Positions 1 through 10,039 of a stretch of 64,000 nt of DNA are shown in pieces. Made by a program: the position numbers and the translations under genes. Within the stretch, counting starts at the first letter, position 1; each line of letters begins with the position of its first letter. The DNA is from Flammula alnicola. Lineage: Eukaryota > Basidiomycota > Agaricomycetes > Agaricales > Strophariaceae. The stretch lies in assembly GCA_015499995.1 (NCBI GenBank), contig JADNRV010000025.1:186001-250000 (forward strand), read 5' to 3'. The notes beneath the pieces are model-generated. The model worked only from the letters and a program-made list of their open reading frames with translations. It was not told the origin of the DNA and did no database searches.

Positions 1-712
1 TGTTTGGGTGCTGGTGCTGGTGCAGCCTGTTCCCAGAGAGAGTAAAATTTTAGGGTTAGTTCGAAGATGCTCAAATTTTAGTGTAACAAAAGCGCGAAAG
101 AGTCAGAAGGAAGGCAACGGAAACATCCACATGGGGGTTTTGCGCTCTCGGACATGTTTATGTATTTTTTACATCCGTAAATGGCTTCATCATGTCTTTC
201 GGGTTCGAAGGGGATGGATTTATAAGGAGAACAAAGAGACGGAGGACGTACCCCGAGAACCGCAGGATCATCATGAACATTGTGGGGTTGTGCTGCTGCT
301 GGCTCGTCGACCGACAAATCTTTGACTTCTGAGGCTCGGAAGATGATGTAGGCATAGGGATCTTGCACGGGTGCAATGAACTGGTTTGGAGGCCTGTTGG
401 GAATCATTGAGTCAACAAGTTTGTTGGACCCGAATACTGAGCGCCGAGTAGCGAAAGGCTTACCGCCGTGATTCAGTTCCCATAGAGTAGACTGAATATT
501 ACTCAGAAAAAGCGCATATCAAGTCATTGAAAGCCACTCACCATTAGAAAGCTGGATAGTTGAGGCTTGGGGATCGATGCCCGCCAAGATGCCTCTGTAA
601 CGAACATCCGAATGAGAGATGAGAGATATCGGTTTTCTAGGATTGCTTCGTCAGCGCTGAGTTTGTAAGACGATGCAACGACGACGACGTACCCGATGAA
701 ACTAAGCGCCAT
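1..712 (-). CDS. SCD6: SCD6/LSM14-type RNA-binding protein, 5' part (runs off left edge)
   Basis: Exons read on the minus strand: 693..712, 542..636, 464..491, 252..393 and <1..26, joined by GT-AG introns in consistent phase. The first 95 codons form a complete LSm domain of the Scd6/Lsm14/Rap55 type: MALSFIGKPISLISHSDVRY near residue 1, then YRGILAGIDPQASTIQLSNV, then the family signature YAYIIFRASEVKDLSVDEP at about residues 66-84. Family members bind mRNA and translation initiation factors, repress translation and enter P-bodies. After the LSm domain the protein turns Ala/Pro-rich, as is normal before the FDF and RGG parts, which would lie outside the window. Start chosen because the LSm fold begins directly after it. 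Family assignment is secure; the symbol is by homology. Confidence 0.9.
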
Positions 713-1666
713 TGCTGAGAACTGGTATTGAGGTAAAGGAACGGAGAGAAGGAGAAGCGCGTGTTGACGTGTTTGTGTGGGAAAAATTCAATCTCCGACA
801 GTATGCAAGCGTTGAACTGATCATGGGGAGGGGCAACGCCGGTTCTGCTGATTTTGTTTGTACTTGTTGTCCCACCTTATGATTCTGCATAAGAAATGGA
901 AAAACAATATTTAACGGCATAACATGCCTCTTTTTGCAAGGTGAAAATTTAAATCATAAGTTAAATAACATAGCTAGGCTTTCGCCTGAAAAAAATATAA
1001 AAAAGTTAAAGGATAAGGTCTGATCTATATGTAATGGGACGAAGAATGAACTGTAAATTTAACTTTTTTCAGGCGAAAGCCTAGATAATAAACAAAGGTG
1101 TATTTTCTCTCTATAAATGTGGTCAAGAAAACTAAGTGGTGAGCTGCAATTTTGCTTTTAAAAATGAGGCCAAAACGCGGTCAAAAGCTTACCTAATGCA
1201 TAATAAATGGACGCGTCTTGACGCGTCGGCAAGCAAAAAATAACACTAACATGCCGGTCAAGGCTTTGGATACTCCCAAATTCTATTGTTTCTACTCTAA
1301 TAAATCTCAACGAAATATTCTATGGTGAATCATGCCTCTGGAACATGAAGATGTATGATTATCGTGAAGTGATAACAAATGTCAGGGTTTTGCGGATTTC
1401 GTGTGGCGGTGCCGTTAGTCAGCAGGCCAGATCAACATCAGGCGCTGCCCCTCCCCACTGATCATGAACTGGAAGTTTGCTTGAAGGAGTCCATCAGTCA
1501 TCTCAACGACCAGACAACTAGAATCGATTGGCTACTCTTCATGCTTAGGGGTAAATTAAAACGGGGAAAGTAATTCGAGAAGTAAGTAGTGTAAAGTCTA
1601 ATAGTTACAATAAATTTAAAACCTTTTGTGTACATATGCATGGGTCTAAGTAAAAGTATAAGTATG
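713..1666. other. Intergenic region with one inverted-repeat element
   Basis: AT-rich DNA upstream of the SCD6-like gene. No ORF resembles a known protein; the 64-codon plus-strand ORF at 1379-1573 has no support. The only clear structure is the inverted repeat at 974-1083. Confidence 0.5.
974..1083. repeat. MITE-like inverted repeat, about 110 bp
   Basis: The left arm at 974 (CTAGGCTTTCGCCTGAAAAA) is matched by its reverse complement ending at 1083. The inner flanks are A/T runs that can extend the pairing (AAAAAAGTTAAA against TTTAACTTTTTT). The size, terminal inverted repeats and intergenic position fit a small MITE or a remnant of a DNA transposon. No transposase is present. The flanking bases ATA on both sides might be a short target duplication but are too short to prove it. 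Confidence 0.5.
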
Positions 1667-3485
1667 TCAACTCAAACTTGAAGGACGAGGATGCGTAAAA
1701 GTTACAGGGTAACGAATGTCCGCTTCATGTCCGCCATGAATGGTATTGATCTCCTCAGCGAAAGGTTGGTAGTATGCCTCCCGCAAATTCAGGATCAGCC
1801 GGGATCCCATGATGACCGGCACAAAGGTTGGAAAGACCCATGTCATTAGCTTCACAACGTACTGAAAGGCGATAAACGATGAGTCAATGGCTATTTTAGA
1901 AAGCGCAATATTTATGGGACTCAGGCGTACCGGAAGTCTCTTGAATGAGATTATATTAAGAACGCATAGCATCAGGAAGCTATGAGTATTGGGGGTCAAT
2001 ACGTCGAGGCTTGGAGTAGAGGTTGGACGGTACGCACATGAAGGGAAATGTGATACTGTCCCGTAGAAGAATAAACACAAGCGACGACGAATTTCGACGC
2101 TCATAACTCGGCAGGCTTCGAAGCACCTTCATAGACCGGTAGTGCACGACCCCTAGAGCTATAGAGAGACACAGGACGAGGAGTTCAAAGAACATTATCG
2201 GGATCCAAATAGTGTACATCCAATCTGGAAACGAGGCGTCTGCACATAGGTGAACTCCGGGTGCGGGATCGAGCACAGCTGAGAAGATGTCGTCCAACAA
2301 AGTTAAGACGTCAGAATTTGCTCTAATGAGTCAAGCTACTCACGTTGGTGTGCTCCATAAGCAGAATACATGATGGAAATAATTGCGCAGAGTTCTGATA
2401 CATAGGCAGTGACGAGGACGGCAATAATCTTGCGGTTGTGCGTGTACATGCTCGATACGCGGTACATCATAATCCCTACGGGACACGCCATTAAGCAGAT
2501 GAGGATGAACAGCATCCGGGTGCTTCACGCACCTTGCATGGAACACAGCACAAGGGTTACGAGGTAACCATTAAGAATATTCAGGAGTCTACCTAAAGAG
2601 GCCGTCCTGTTACTTCGAGAAAAAGGAATGATATATATAATATAAACATACAGCTGAAGAAGGGCAAGTCGTTAGCTGGATTGTCTCATCAGAAACTCTA
2701 GTGACACACCTCTGTTGTTTGAAAGATGATTACACAACCGTTGATCCGCGTAGCGACAGATAATTAGGGGTGATAACTGAAAAGACAAGAAAAGGTTGTA
2801 ATCACCTTCTCGGTGTTCTGTATTATATGCCTTGCAAAAACTGAAATGGGCGTTACTTGACTTCAATGGACCGACAATGCAATTACGCACCGAAGGCAGA
2901 ATATCTGTTATCAACATTGACATAAATCCCGCATAATACCCGAGACTGAAAAAAAAAGAGTTGACTGACAGTTCTATCCCATCTCCCACGTATCGGTTCT
3001 GACAGAGTCCGATGATGAGAGTTAGATTACGCTCGTACGCTCGAGATCGGACAACTCACAATGAAATATAAAACCTGGACAACGCTCCATTTTGGCCGTC
3101 TCTGAGGGAGGGATAACGGTTAAAACACAGGAGGTACGAGCACTTGAAAGACCACGAGACTCGCCCAAACAAGTTCAATCTATGCAATATATCATCACAT
3201 CAGCGAAAAATTGAAATCGATAAAGCGTAACCGCCAACCTCTTCGTCAAGAGTCGTAACTAGATGATATCGATATCACATGAGCAGTCAGCCATAGCAGA
3301 ACGCCAAAAAGTGTACTGATACCACGCACTATGGTCATAAATAACGCATGTCGCTGAAGAGACTGGAAGAGTGCATTGTAGAGCTATCAGTATTACGGTG
3401 GTGTATGATACAAGACAGTTGACTCACCAGCCATGAACGACAGAGCACGGTCAGCTAACCACCATTTCACTTGCTCTGCGGACAT
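1667..3485 (-). CDS. DUF6533-like multi-pass membrane protein, possibly damaged
   Basis: Unknown function. Minus-strand exons spell the usual order of this agaricomycete seven-helix family. The start is near 3485 (MSAEQVKWWLADRALSFM), followed by VIYDH, then TTLDEE and IELVWAS (3129-3258), then WSFKCSYLLCFNRY. Membrane segments follow at 2340-2580 and 1980-2300 (FPDWMYTIWIPIMFFELLVL), then a conserved LLRDSITF stretch. The last segment, before the stop at 1667, contains MGSRLILNLREAY. Most exons join with normal GT-AG introns. In the exon just left of 3180, the family motifs IELVWAS and WSFKCSYLL lie in different frames, and NRY occurs twice (about 3110 and 2995). Either splicing is unusual or the copy carries a frameshift. 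Family assignment is fairly sure; the N-terminal model is not. Confidence 0.6.
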
Positions 3486-4564
3486 TTGCTTCCGCCTCCA
3501 CACAACACGATAGGACTTAGAAAAAGTTGGAACACTGGATTCTGGTTGCAGAACTTGCGCGCAGTTAAGATATCGATGTCAGCCTAAGGGTTAAAGTTGT
3601 TGACAAACACTGTCGAGGATAATGGAGGTGGACCAGTCTACATATGTAGCGGGTGGGAAGGAGGATAAAGTGGTTGAGAGGGATTGGCCCGGTTTTTCGT
3701 GGACACACATTCCAAGTCGGCCCTGCAAGCTATCCGCGTGCAAATGACAAACATTTCGCAAAGATCTGCTTTTGGTGGCGCAGATCTTGAAGCTCGTCAT
3801 ATCGGTATGATCAACTATCAGTGCACCGGCCCGGTTACTATCAGCGAACCGAGTCCGAAGTTAAGCGCTCATAGGCGCCCACCCACGAAACGCAAGCACT
3901 ATTTATAATTTAAGAGACAGGTGAATCAGAAAACCAGGCGACATAGTTCCAGTGCATTTAATCGTGAAATTCATTATTAATTATAAAGACCTCAGAACAA
4001 AGTCAGATTACTTGGCATAGACTTATTGAGCGCTGTCGACGTCAGTACAACCCACTGGTTACCCAGTTAGAAATGTTTTTTCCGCGGCGACAGGGTTCCA
4101 ACAAAAGGCACATAAGTATTTCGGTTTGTCAAGCTCGCCGTTTTATTTATTTTTCTCTCTTATTTGGGCGTTGCGCATTCCACGATAACAGAAACGTCAT
4201 GTCGCAGATGTTGTCTCCTAATCGCACACCGAGAAACGCATTGTGGATCACAGTTTGGTCTGAAGGGCTGTAGTCTTGTCGAGCATGAATCGAGGACTGG
4301 GAGGGCCGAGGCTCGCTATTCATTAAGCATTTGCATCACGGATGTAATAGACTGGTATGTCATTCAGGCACTCGTTCCTGTTTTTTGGACGAATAAGGGT
4401 GAAATTAAATACCTTGACAACAGAGCTCAGGAGGCCAAAAGTACGGGGTTCTGATTCGGGAAAGTGAATATTTGAATTGTGTGTACTGAACATAGTGTTG
4501 TAATAAACCCGCATGATCAATGCAGGAGACGAGACGTAGGACTGGAACTAGCAAGAATGTTCAT
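3486..4564. other. Region without a supportable gene
   Basis: Contains only ORFs below 100 codons on both strands, with no recognisable domain and no convincing exon joins. A short stretch near 3850-3875 resembles part of a 5S rRNA but has no pairing partner, so it is not annotated as RNA. Confidence 0.4.
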
Positions 4565-4831
4565 TTATATTTCGGGAGCAGGCCTCCATCGATGCTGGAT
4601 ACTAACGGTACCGGTCTTCCATCTCCTAAGTATACAGTACTCCAGGCCAATTTGACCAAATTCGAGGGTTTCTAAGGTGTGGAAAGCCTCGAAACTGAAA
4701 GAACGAAATATATGAAACCCGCCTAAGTACCTATATACTAGAGTAAGTATGATGAAGAGAAACACCACAAATAGCAATGTACCTATCAGGCCTACGGAGG
4801 AACTGGCCAGTTGTGAGTTATTACCCGTCAC
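4565..4831 (-). CDS. Possible exon of a single-pass membrane protein, unknown
   Basis: An open frame of 88 codons ending at 4565. It has one strong hydrophobic segment (GLIGTLLFVVFLFIILTLVY) after a polar Ser/Asn-rich stretch. The same frame stays open upstream to about 4940 (VEYLNIDLTF before the segment) without an ATG, so an upstream exon would be needed. No homologue is recognised, and it could be a gene fragment. Confidence 0.25.
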   Translation of the reverse strand: MTGNNSQLASSSVGLIGTLLFVVFLFIILTLVYRYLGGFHIFRSFSFEAFHTLETLEFGQIGLEYCILRRWKTGTVSIQHRWRPAPEI

Positions 4832-5042
4832 GACCAGTGCTGAAGTTGTGAAAGTAAGATCAATGTTGAGATATTCGACAGCCTGGCCGGTGGGTATGTT
4901 ACGGTGATCACGATACTCAGCAAAACTTACTTATTACTGAGTATTCCAAAACTCTTAAGTTTTTGCCATTTCAGCTAATTGATATGCATTTTATTTAATG
5001 GTCGTCAAAAATCATGCCTCTTTTTACTCCACGAAAGGACGT

Positions 5043-6184
5043 TTAATCCAAATCATCGTAGAGCTCACGCTCGAGGAGGTCCTCATACTCGCGGGCAGCA
5101 GGAGCAGCGTCCACATTGGCACTACGAGATGAAATTGAGATCCAAACAAAAATTAAGATCAGCGAACATACCTAACATCCTGGTTATGGTGGAGCTTCTT
5201 GTTGATCCAGTTCTTGACGTGGTTGAATCCAAGGAATGGTTCGCGTTCCATGAGCTCAACCTCATCGTCAAATTCGCGAGCCCTGACTCGGGACGGGCTA
5301 GGGAGGAGTCCGCTGAACCCAGGGAGCCTGTGTTCACGCTGGAAGAGCTCCTCGTCAAATTCGCGTGCGTCAGCGCGGCGGTGGACTCGGGACGGGCTGT
5401 GGGCGAGTCCGCTTGTCGCAGGTTTCCTGGGTTCACGCTGGAAGAGTTCCTCGTCAAATTCACGTGCGTTAGCGCGGCGGTGGAATTGGGACGGGCTGTG
5501 GGCGAGTCCGCTGGTCGCAGGTTTCTTGGGTTCGCGCTGGAAGAGCTCCTCATCAAATTCACGTGCGTCAGCGCGGCGGTGGACTCGAGACGGGCTATGG
5601 GCGAGTCCGCTTGTCGCAGGTTTCCTGGGTTCACGCTGGAAGAGTTCCTCGTCAAATTCACGTGCGTTAGCGCGGCGGTGGACTCGGGACGGGCTGTGGG
5701 CGAGTCCGCTGGTCGCAGGTTTCTTGGGTTCGCGCTGGAAGAGCTCCTCATCAAATTCACGTGCGTCAGCGCGGCGGTGGACTCGAGACGGGCTATGGGC
5801 GAGTCCGCTGGTCGCGGGCTTCCTGGGTTCACGCTGGAAGAGTTTCTCATCAAATTCGCGAGCGCTTGGTGGAGCATCAGCGGGTTGGCTGAGCAGGAAT
5901 ATCAGCAAGTAAATACATCATCCTGCTCAAGAAAACTCACGCAGCAGCAGCACCTGCACCGTGGTGGTGGTGGCGCATCCCCATAAACCTCCCAACATGG
6001 CCCATGCCGAACCTGGGTTCGCGCTCTTCACTGTGAAGAGAAAATACATCAGCCATGTAAAGTACGTTGAGCCTGAAATGAAAGATACGCACAGCTGAAC
6101 ATCGGCGTTGAGTGGGTAGCCAACGGCTGGGGCAATAGCAGCGGCAGCGAGGACAAAAGAAACGGAAGTCTTCATTTGAACCAT
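5043..6184 (-). CDS. Secreted Kex2-processed-type repeat protein (KEP candidate)
   Basis: Four exons (6093..6184, 5941..6030, 5172..5888, 5043..5121), 978 nt, 325 residues. The phases match exactly and the stop is at 5043-5045. Residues 1 to about 22 form a signal peptide (VSFVLAAAAIAPAVG). A His/Gly/Ala-rich linker follows. From residue 70 there are six copies of a 33-residue unit: AREFDEELFQREPKK, then PATSGLAHSPSRVHRR. A divergent REFDDE unit and a C-terminal tail ending REYEDLLEREL follow. Each unit carries a K/R-K and an R-R dibasic site. This is the known layout of fungal secretory precursors cut by Kex2 into many similar peptides, such as mating pheromones, repellent-type peptides and RiPP precursors. 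Processing and function are inferred. An alternative is a repetitive cell-wall protein. A TATA box lies about 110 bp upstream. Confidence 0.85.
5279..5863 (-). repeat. Six tandem 99-bp coding repeats with 198-bp alternation
   Basis: The units are about 99 bp and nearly identical in DNA. They alternate between two versions, ADAREFDEELFQREPKK and ANAREFDEELFQREPRK, so units 2/4 and 3/5 match best. This points to duplication of a two-unit block. The first and last units have diverged (EKL for EEL; HRLPGF for PKKPAT). Because of the composition, long ORFs are open in other frames and on the opposite strand. Confidence 0.9.
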
Positions 6185-6292
6185 GATGACTGAGTGTTTT
6201 TAAAAATGAGGTTCTGCGATCAACGCGAAATTTGGTTTGTGGGTTTGTAGGGGGGAGACCAGCTGAAGGAAAGGAGGAGCGTCATGGTGGGT

Positions 6293-6299
6293 TTATATA
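6293..6299 (-). promoter_or_regulatory. TATA box of the repeat-protein gene
   Basis: TATATAA on the minus strand, about 110 bp upstream of the ATG at 6184. It sits in a GC-rich surround, which suits a strongly or conditionally expressed gene. Confidence 0.5.
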
Positions 6300-6348
6300 G
6301 AAAACTCGTCTTCGGGTGACTTCAAATAACCTATGGAAAGACACCAGT

Positions 6349-6480
6349 CAACTAGTCATAGTCAGTGACAGAATGTGTTTCTCACCGGCCACTAATACCG
6401 GTGCGAAATGGTTTCAACTAGTCATAGTCATGACAGAATGTGTTTCTCACCGGCTACTAATACTGCGAAATGGTTTCAAC
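6349..6480. repeat. Tandem duplication of about 65 bp upstream of the repeat-protein gene
   Basis: Unit 1 (6349-6414) and unit 2 (6415-6480) both run from CAACTAGTCATAGTCA through CAGAATGTGTTTCTCACCGG to GCGAAATGGTTT. They differ by a few substitutions and short indels. The duplication lies 165-300 bp upstream of the start codon at 6184, so it may hold duplicated regulatory sites. Confidence 0.75.
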
Positions 6481-6548
6481 TCTTAGTAAAGAACGCGATA
6501 CACCTCCTACAGTCTGGAGGATCATCTCCAATGATGTGTCGATACAAT

Positions 6549-7178
6549 TCAGAGCAGGTAGATCAGAGATGTGATGCTTGTTGTCATGGACCGGCAAGTG
6601 CAAGTGCAAGAATCGTGGGTGGTCTCAGAGCGCCTCTGAATTCGGAGTGGTTTCCTATGCTGTCCTATAATAGTGACGGTCGTCCTCTTGGCCTTTTCGC
6701 CTTCCTGGTGCGAGGCACTAGGTGCAGTTCGTTTATTATTGGTGTTCGTCGAGCTCGTCAGGGTGCTCCAGGATGGTCCTACCTGTGTCGACGGCGATAG
6801 CCTCTCGTTTTCGTTTAGGCGACACAATGAGGTACTTAATGACAATGACGAGAAACAAGTTCAGATTAGTGGTATCATCAATATGACGTCCCAGAGACGG
6901 ACCGATGACAATGCGATGATTATGTACTCACTGTGACGTTTTCCTCCGGCGTGCTTTGCAGGCTCGGTCGACAGTAAGGGCAGTTGCCCCAGCTCTTGCC
7001 GGAGCCGGTCAACCACGTATGCTTTCGCGACTGCATAATCATTTTCTGGCAGCTGGGCGACTGTGGTTCTCGTTTCTCGACACCTATCAGAGACGGGTAA
7101 GTATCCTGACGACAAAGTATGATAGGAAAAAAGAAGTTGCTCTTTCTCCAGCGACGACTCCATTATGTCGACCCGCAT
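6549..7178 (-). CDS. Hypothetical two- or three-exon gene, weak
   Basis: An open frame from an ATG at 7178 codes a polar, helix-prone stretch (YAVAKAYVVDRLRQELGQL near codon 50). It reaches a GTGAGT donor near 6935. A further open stretch at 6549-6720 (EGEKAKRTTVTIIGQHRK) ends in a stop at 6549 and could be a later exon, with a possible intron border near 6720. No family is recognised and the joins are not proven. Confidence 0.25.
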
Positions 7179-8626
7179 ATATTTTCAAAGGCCGTGTTAG
7201 ATTCTGGTGCTGGGATGCCGGATTCAAGGCTTGCCTTGTCGCGATCTTCGTTGACCTTGGGACATAATAGATCAAGACCATTGCTTTTCACAGGATGAAA
7301 GATGACAGACCTCTCTCAGGCAATTCAATAGCTGGGTGGGCTTGCCTTCTAACCTAAAAATGTTTGGTCAATACCCTGGCCTGGATTACGAGGAGGACGT
7401 ACTTGTTTTTTTTTGTTCACGAAGATGCCTTCCCCTTTTGTTCGAGCGAGGCATGGCTGACAGGATATGGGCAGTATGGAGCTGCAGCGTCGACGTCAGT
7501 GCATGTTTCCCAGTCAAAAAAAGGGGGATTGTCAATATAACTGCATGCGAATAGAACAGGGTTGCGGTAAAGCAGATGCAATGCGTCTGATATGTGCCTC
7601 TCAATGAAGAAATAGCGGTACAAAAAGCAGAGCCCTGTTGTAAGAAAGCAAAAGCATAAACTCCAGCTGTATTTGGAGTAGTCTGTATCCCATTGTCGCT
7701 GATCCTTGGTCGAGGAAAACAAATGCAGACGACGAAGATGGAGGAATGGACACATGCTTCAATTAGGCACTCTTTGCAAGATGAAAGTCTTTTGCCCAAT
7801 ATCCTTTCGCTATCAAGGGTACGGAGGTAGACCCACTATCCTGTGAAGACGTTCCCTTTATCTGCTGCGCTGCTTGTTGCTGCTGGAGCTGAGGTTGCTA
7901 CGCCTGCTATCTAGTTGTCCTTCGGAGCAACATGGGTGACGGGAACCTGCTGCTGGAGACGTTGTTTAGACTGTAGTGCACAGACAGATTGCGTTTGTTG
8001 CAGCCTCCTTCCCATGCTCTTCGAAGTTGAAGGAAATGGGCTTTGTCTAGTCGGGGAGGCGGATTTCGCAGATGGGAAACAAGGAATCGGATCAAATTGT
8101 CAAATTGTCAATATTACAAATAGTTTCCCATCTGCGAAATCCGCCTCCCCGACTAGACATGTACAAATCGCAGTTCCTTCAACCTCAAAGCGACCTAAAA
8201 GTAGGGCATGGGAAGGAGGCTGGTCTTTTATCACCTCCATCAGCCTTATTGTGTACAAATTGACCGAAGATTTTTTTTCTGTCCTTATTCACCATTTACT
8301 TTCGTTTAGACCTTCCAATAGAGAGCCCTTATGTCTTTTTCATTCGCCACACTGGCGAATGGCGAGACTTTTTGGAGATTCTGCCATCGACACTATCAGC
8401 GTGGACGCTGTTTATTCACCGCCCGTGATTTTAGTTTGTGATTTATATGGGTTTCTTTCCGCTCTCTCGTTCCGAAATACATTTCATCCTAGTACAACAT
8501 CATCTTAAATGGCCCAGGAGCTTGCTTTTTTTTCTTCCAGGAATCCAACATATTTAATCAACTTTAATTGCACCGTCTTCTCTTATAGAACAGGAGCTAT
8601 TATTACAATCTATTGATGCGCCCGCT
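7179..8626. other. Region with a long inverted repeat and one doubtful ORF
   Basis: The minus-strand ORF at 7417-7755 (containing LCFLYRYFFIERHISDALHL) might be an exon of an unknown gene but has no recognisable domain and no clear start. The dominant feature is the inverted repeat at 8001-8222. The plus-strand ORF at 7915-8508 mostly reads through that repeat and is not accepted. Confidence 0.4.
8001..8222. repeat. Long inverted repeat able to form a hairpin
   Basis: The inner arms 8045-8080 and 8123-8158 are perfect 36-bp reverse complements (GTCTAGTCGGGGAGGCGGAT...), separated by 42 bases. Outer arms match imperfectly: GCCTCCTTCCCATGC plus GAAGTTGAAGGAA on the left against the complement of TTCCTTCAACCTC plus GCATGGGAAGGAGGC on the right. 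The whole structure spans about 222 bp. It could be a foldback element or a hairpin RNA precursor. Confidence 0.85.
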
Positions 8627-10039
8627 CTATTGATCCGTCCGCCAGGTGGCCTTTAATTTATTCAACACTTTCTTCTCCGCGCGAAAAGCGGCTAGTCGTA
8701 TTCGATAGCTGAAGGTCGCGCATCGACAGTGGACGGCAGACGTAAATGCCACCGAGTCGCCCTCCGTCGCGTTTGCATTCGGAGCCTCTGCATCCTTGTT
8801 CTCTTGATCGTTGGCGGAAAGCTTATCTTCTACAGCCGACTCACACATCCTCGTCTTTCGTTTGGACAAACCTTTCATATTCGTCGTCCACCACCTCCGT
8901 GACTTCATGCTATCCTGTGAGCTAAGTTCCGTGCCCCCGTCCACGTACAAAAAGCCTTTCCCGTCAACTATTGTCGAGCTCGAATTAGCTGCCTCCCATA
9001 CCGTAGACAAATCCTGAGCCCGAGGGACGTTTGGCATGGAGGTCGGATGTAGAGCAATCCAATCCCTCCCCTCTCCTCGTGCAGGCTCACTTGCGGCCTC
9101 CGTATTCCCGTTCCTCATGAATGATGGAGCATAATGCTTTGAAAATCTAGAAGACGTGTCGTCGGTTATACGATCACAACGGTCGACGGATGAAATCTCA
9201 TCCCGGTGGATGTCAATGCGCCTGATGACCACGGGATCAGCGTCAGCGATGGCGTAATTAGATCTCGAGGATTTCGACGTTGCCCGGTCGAAGAAGATCT
9301 CCTTCTCCTCCGCGATGGTGGTTAGGCTGCTGGGCCCGACGGTTGTCACGTCGGAAGACCAAGTCGACGACCGTGCCCTCTGGGTCCTCATCGTCGTATC
9401 CGAGCAGAACGACGACTCCGTCACACCATTTACCAGATCCAACCCAAAGTGTGGCTGGTTTGGCGGGTGCGAGTGTCTCTCCCTCTCTCGTAGGTATTGC
9501 TCACATAGCTGCTCAGCAGTAACGGAGGAGCCAGTACGAGGCGGTTGGAATTCTCCGTCGACTTCCGCATACGCCCTGATAGACTGCTGGAGAGGCGATT
9601 CAAAAGAGTCTTCCTGAGCAATGGGAGAGCAGGGGCAGATGGACGAGGCCCATGGGTCGACGTCGTTGGTATTCGATGAGGAAGAGAGCAGAAAGCTCGA
9701 GAGAACTGTCTCATCTGGTGCACACCTCAAAGAGGGACGGACAACGTGCGACATCTGGCTTGGATGGCATTTAGGCCGTTCATCGGAAAAGGACCTGGTG
9801 TCTTTGGACGCAGTGTCAGGATGCGGAGAAGGGAATAATGATGCATTTTGCAAAGTTGGCGAGAACGTGCGAGTTTTCCAGTCATATTCTGAGAAAACGC
9901 CCTCCATCGCGGGAGTATGCTCCGGGTCATGGAGGAGTCGCTTGACTTTCTTCACGGGAGATTGTCCATCAATTAAATTGGGGAGGAGTAGATCACTGAA
10001 ATGTTCGGGCGTAGAGGAGTAAGAGGTGGAGTGTATCAT
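8627..10039 (-). CDS. Large disordered protein, unknown function
   Basis: A single uninterrupted frame of 470 codons. It is Ser-, Thr- and Asp-rich with short charged clusters (SPVKKVKRLLHDPEHTPAM near residue 28, VIRRIDIHRDEISSVDRCDR mid-protein). There is no signal peptide or membrane segment. The C-terminus is basic (RAEKKVLNKLKATW). This fits a regulatory or scaffold protein, but no domain is recognised. Opposite-strand ORFs over this region are shadows. Further 3' exons beyond the stop at 8627 are not evident. Confidence 0.65.
   Translation of the reverse strand: MIHSTSYSSTPEHFSDLLLPNLIDGQSPVKKVKRLLHDPEHTPAMEGVFSEYDWKTRTFSPTLQNASLFPSPHPDTASKDTRSFSDERPKCHPSQMSHVVRPSLRCAPDETVLSSFLLSSSSNTNDVDPWASSICPCSPIAQEDSFESPLQQSIRAYAEVDGEFQPPRTGSSVTAEQLCEQYLRERERHSHPPNQPHFGLDLVNGVTESSFCSDTTMRTQRARSSTWSSDVTTVGPSSLTTIAEEKEIFFDRATSKSSRSNYAIADADPVVIRRIDIHRDEISSVDRCDRITDDTSSRFSKHYAPSFMRNGNTEAASEPARGEGRDWIALHPTSMPNVPRAQDLSTVWEAANSSSTIVDGKGFLYVDGGTELSSQDSMKSRRWWTTNMKGLSKRKTRMCESAVEDKLSANDQENKDAEAPNANATEGDSVAFTSAVHCRCATFSYRIRLAAFRAEKKVLNKLKATWRTDQ

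Noticed and set aside
3840..3890. Sequence resembling part of a 5S rRNA (CCGAAGTTAAGC)
   Set aside because: The rest of the molecule, including the closing helix and the B-arm partner, cannot be found around it.
5122..5877. Second minus-strand repeat frame of 251 codons
   Set aside because: Out of phase with the signal-peptide exons. The REFDEE frame is the one joined by splice phase.
4979..5986. Plus-strand 335-codon ORF opposite the repeat-protein gene
   Set aside because: It is the complement of the tandem repeats. The minus strand gives signal peptide, exact splice phases and a sensible end, so the plus ORF is a shadow.
7915..8508. Plus ORF of 197 codons across the inverted repeat
   Set aside because: Reads both arms of the hairpin, so its protein would contain the same DNA in both senses. 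No domain.
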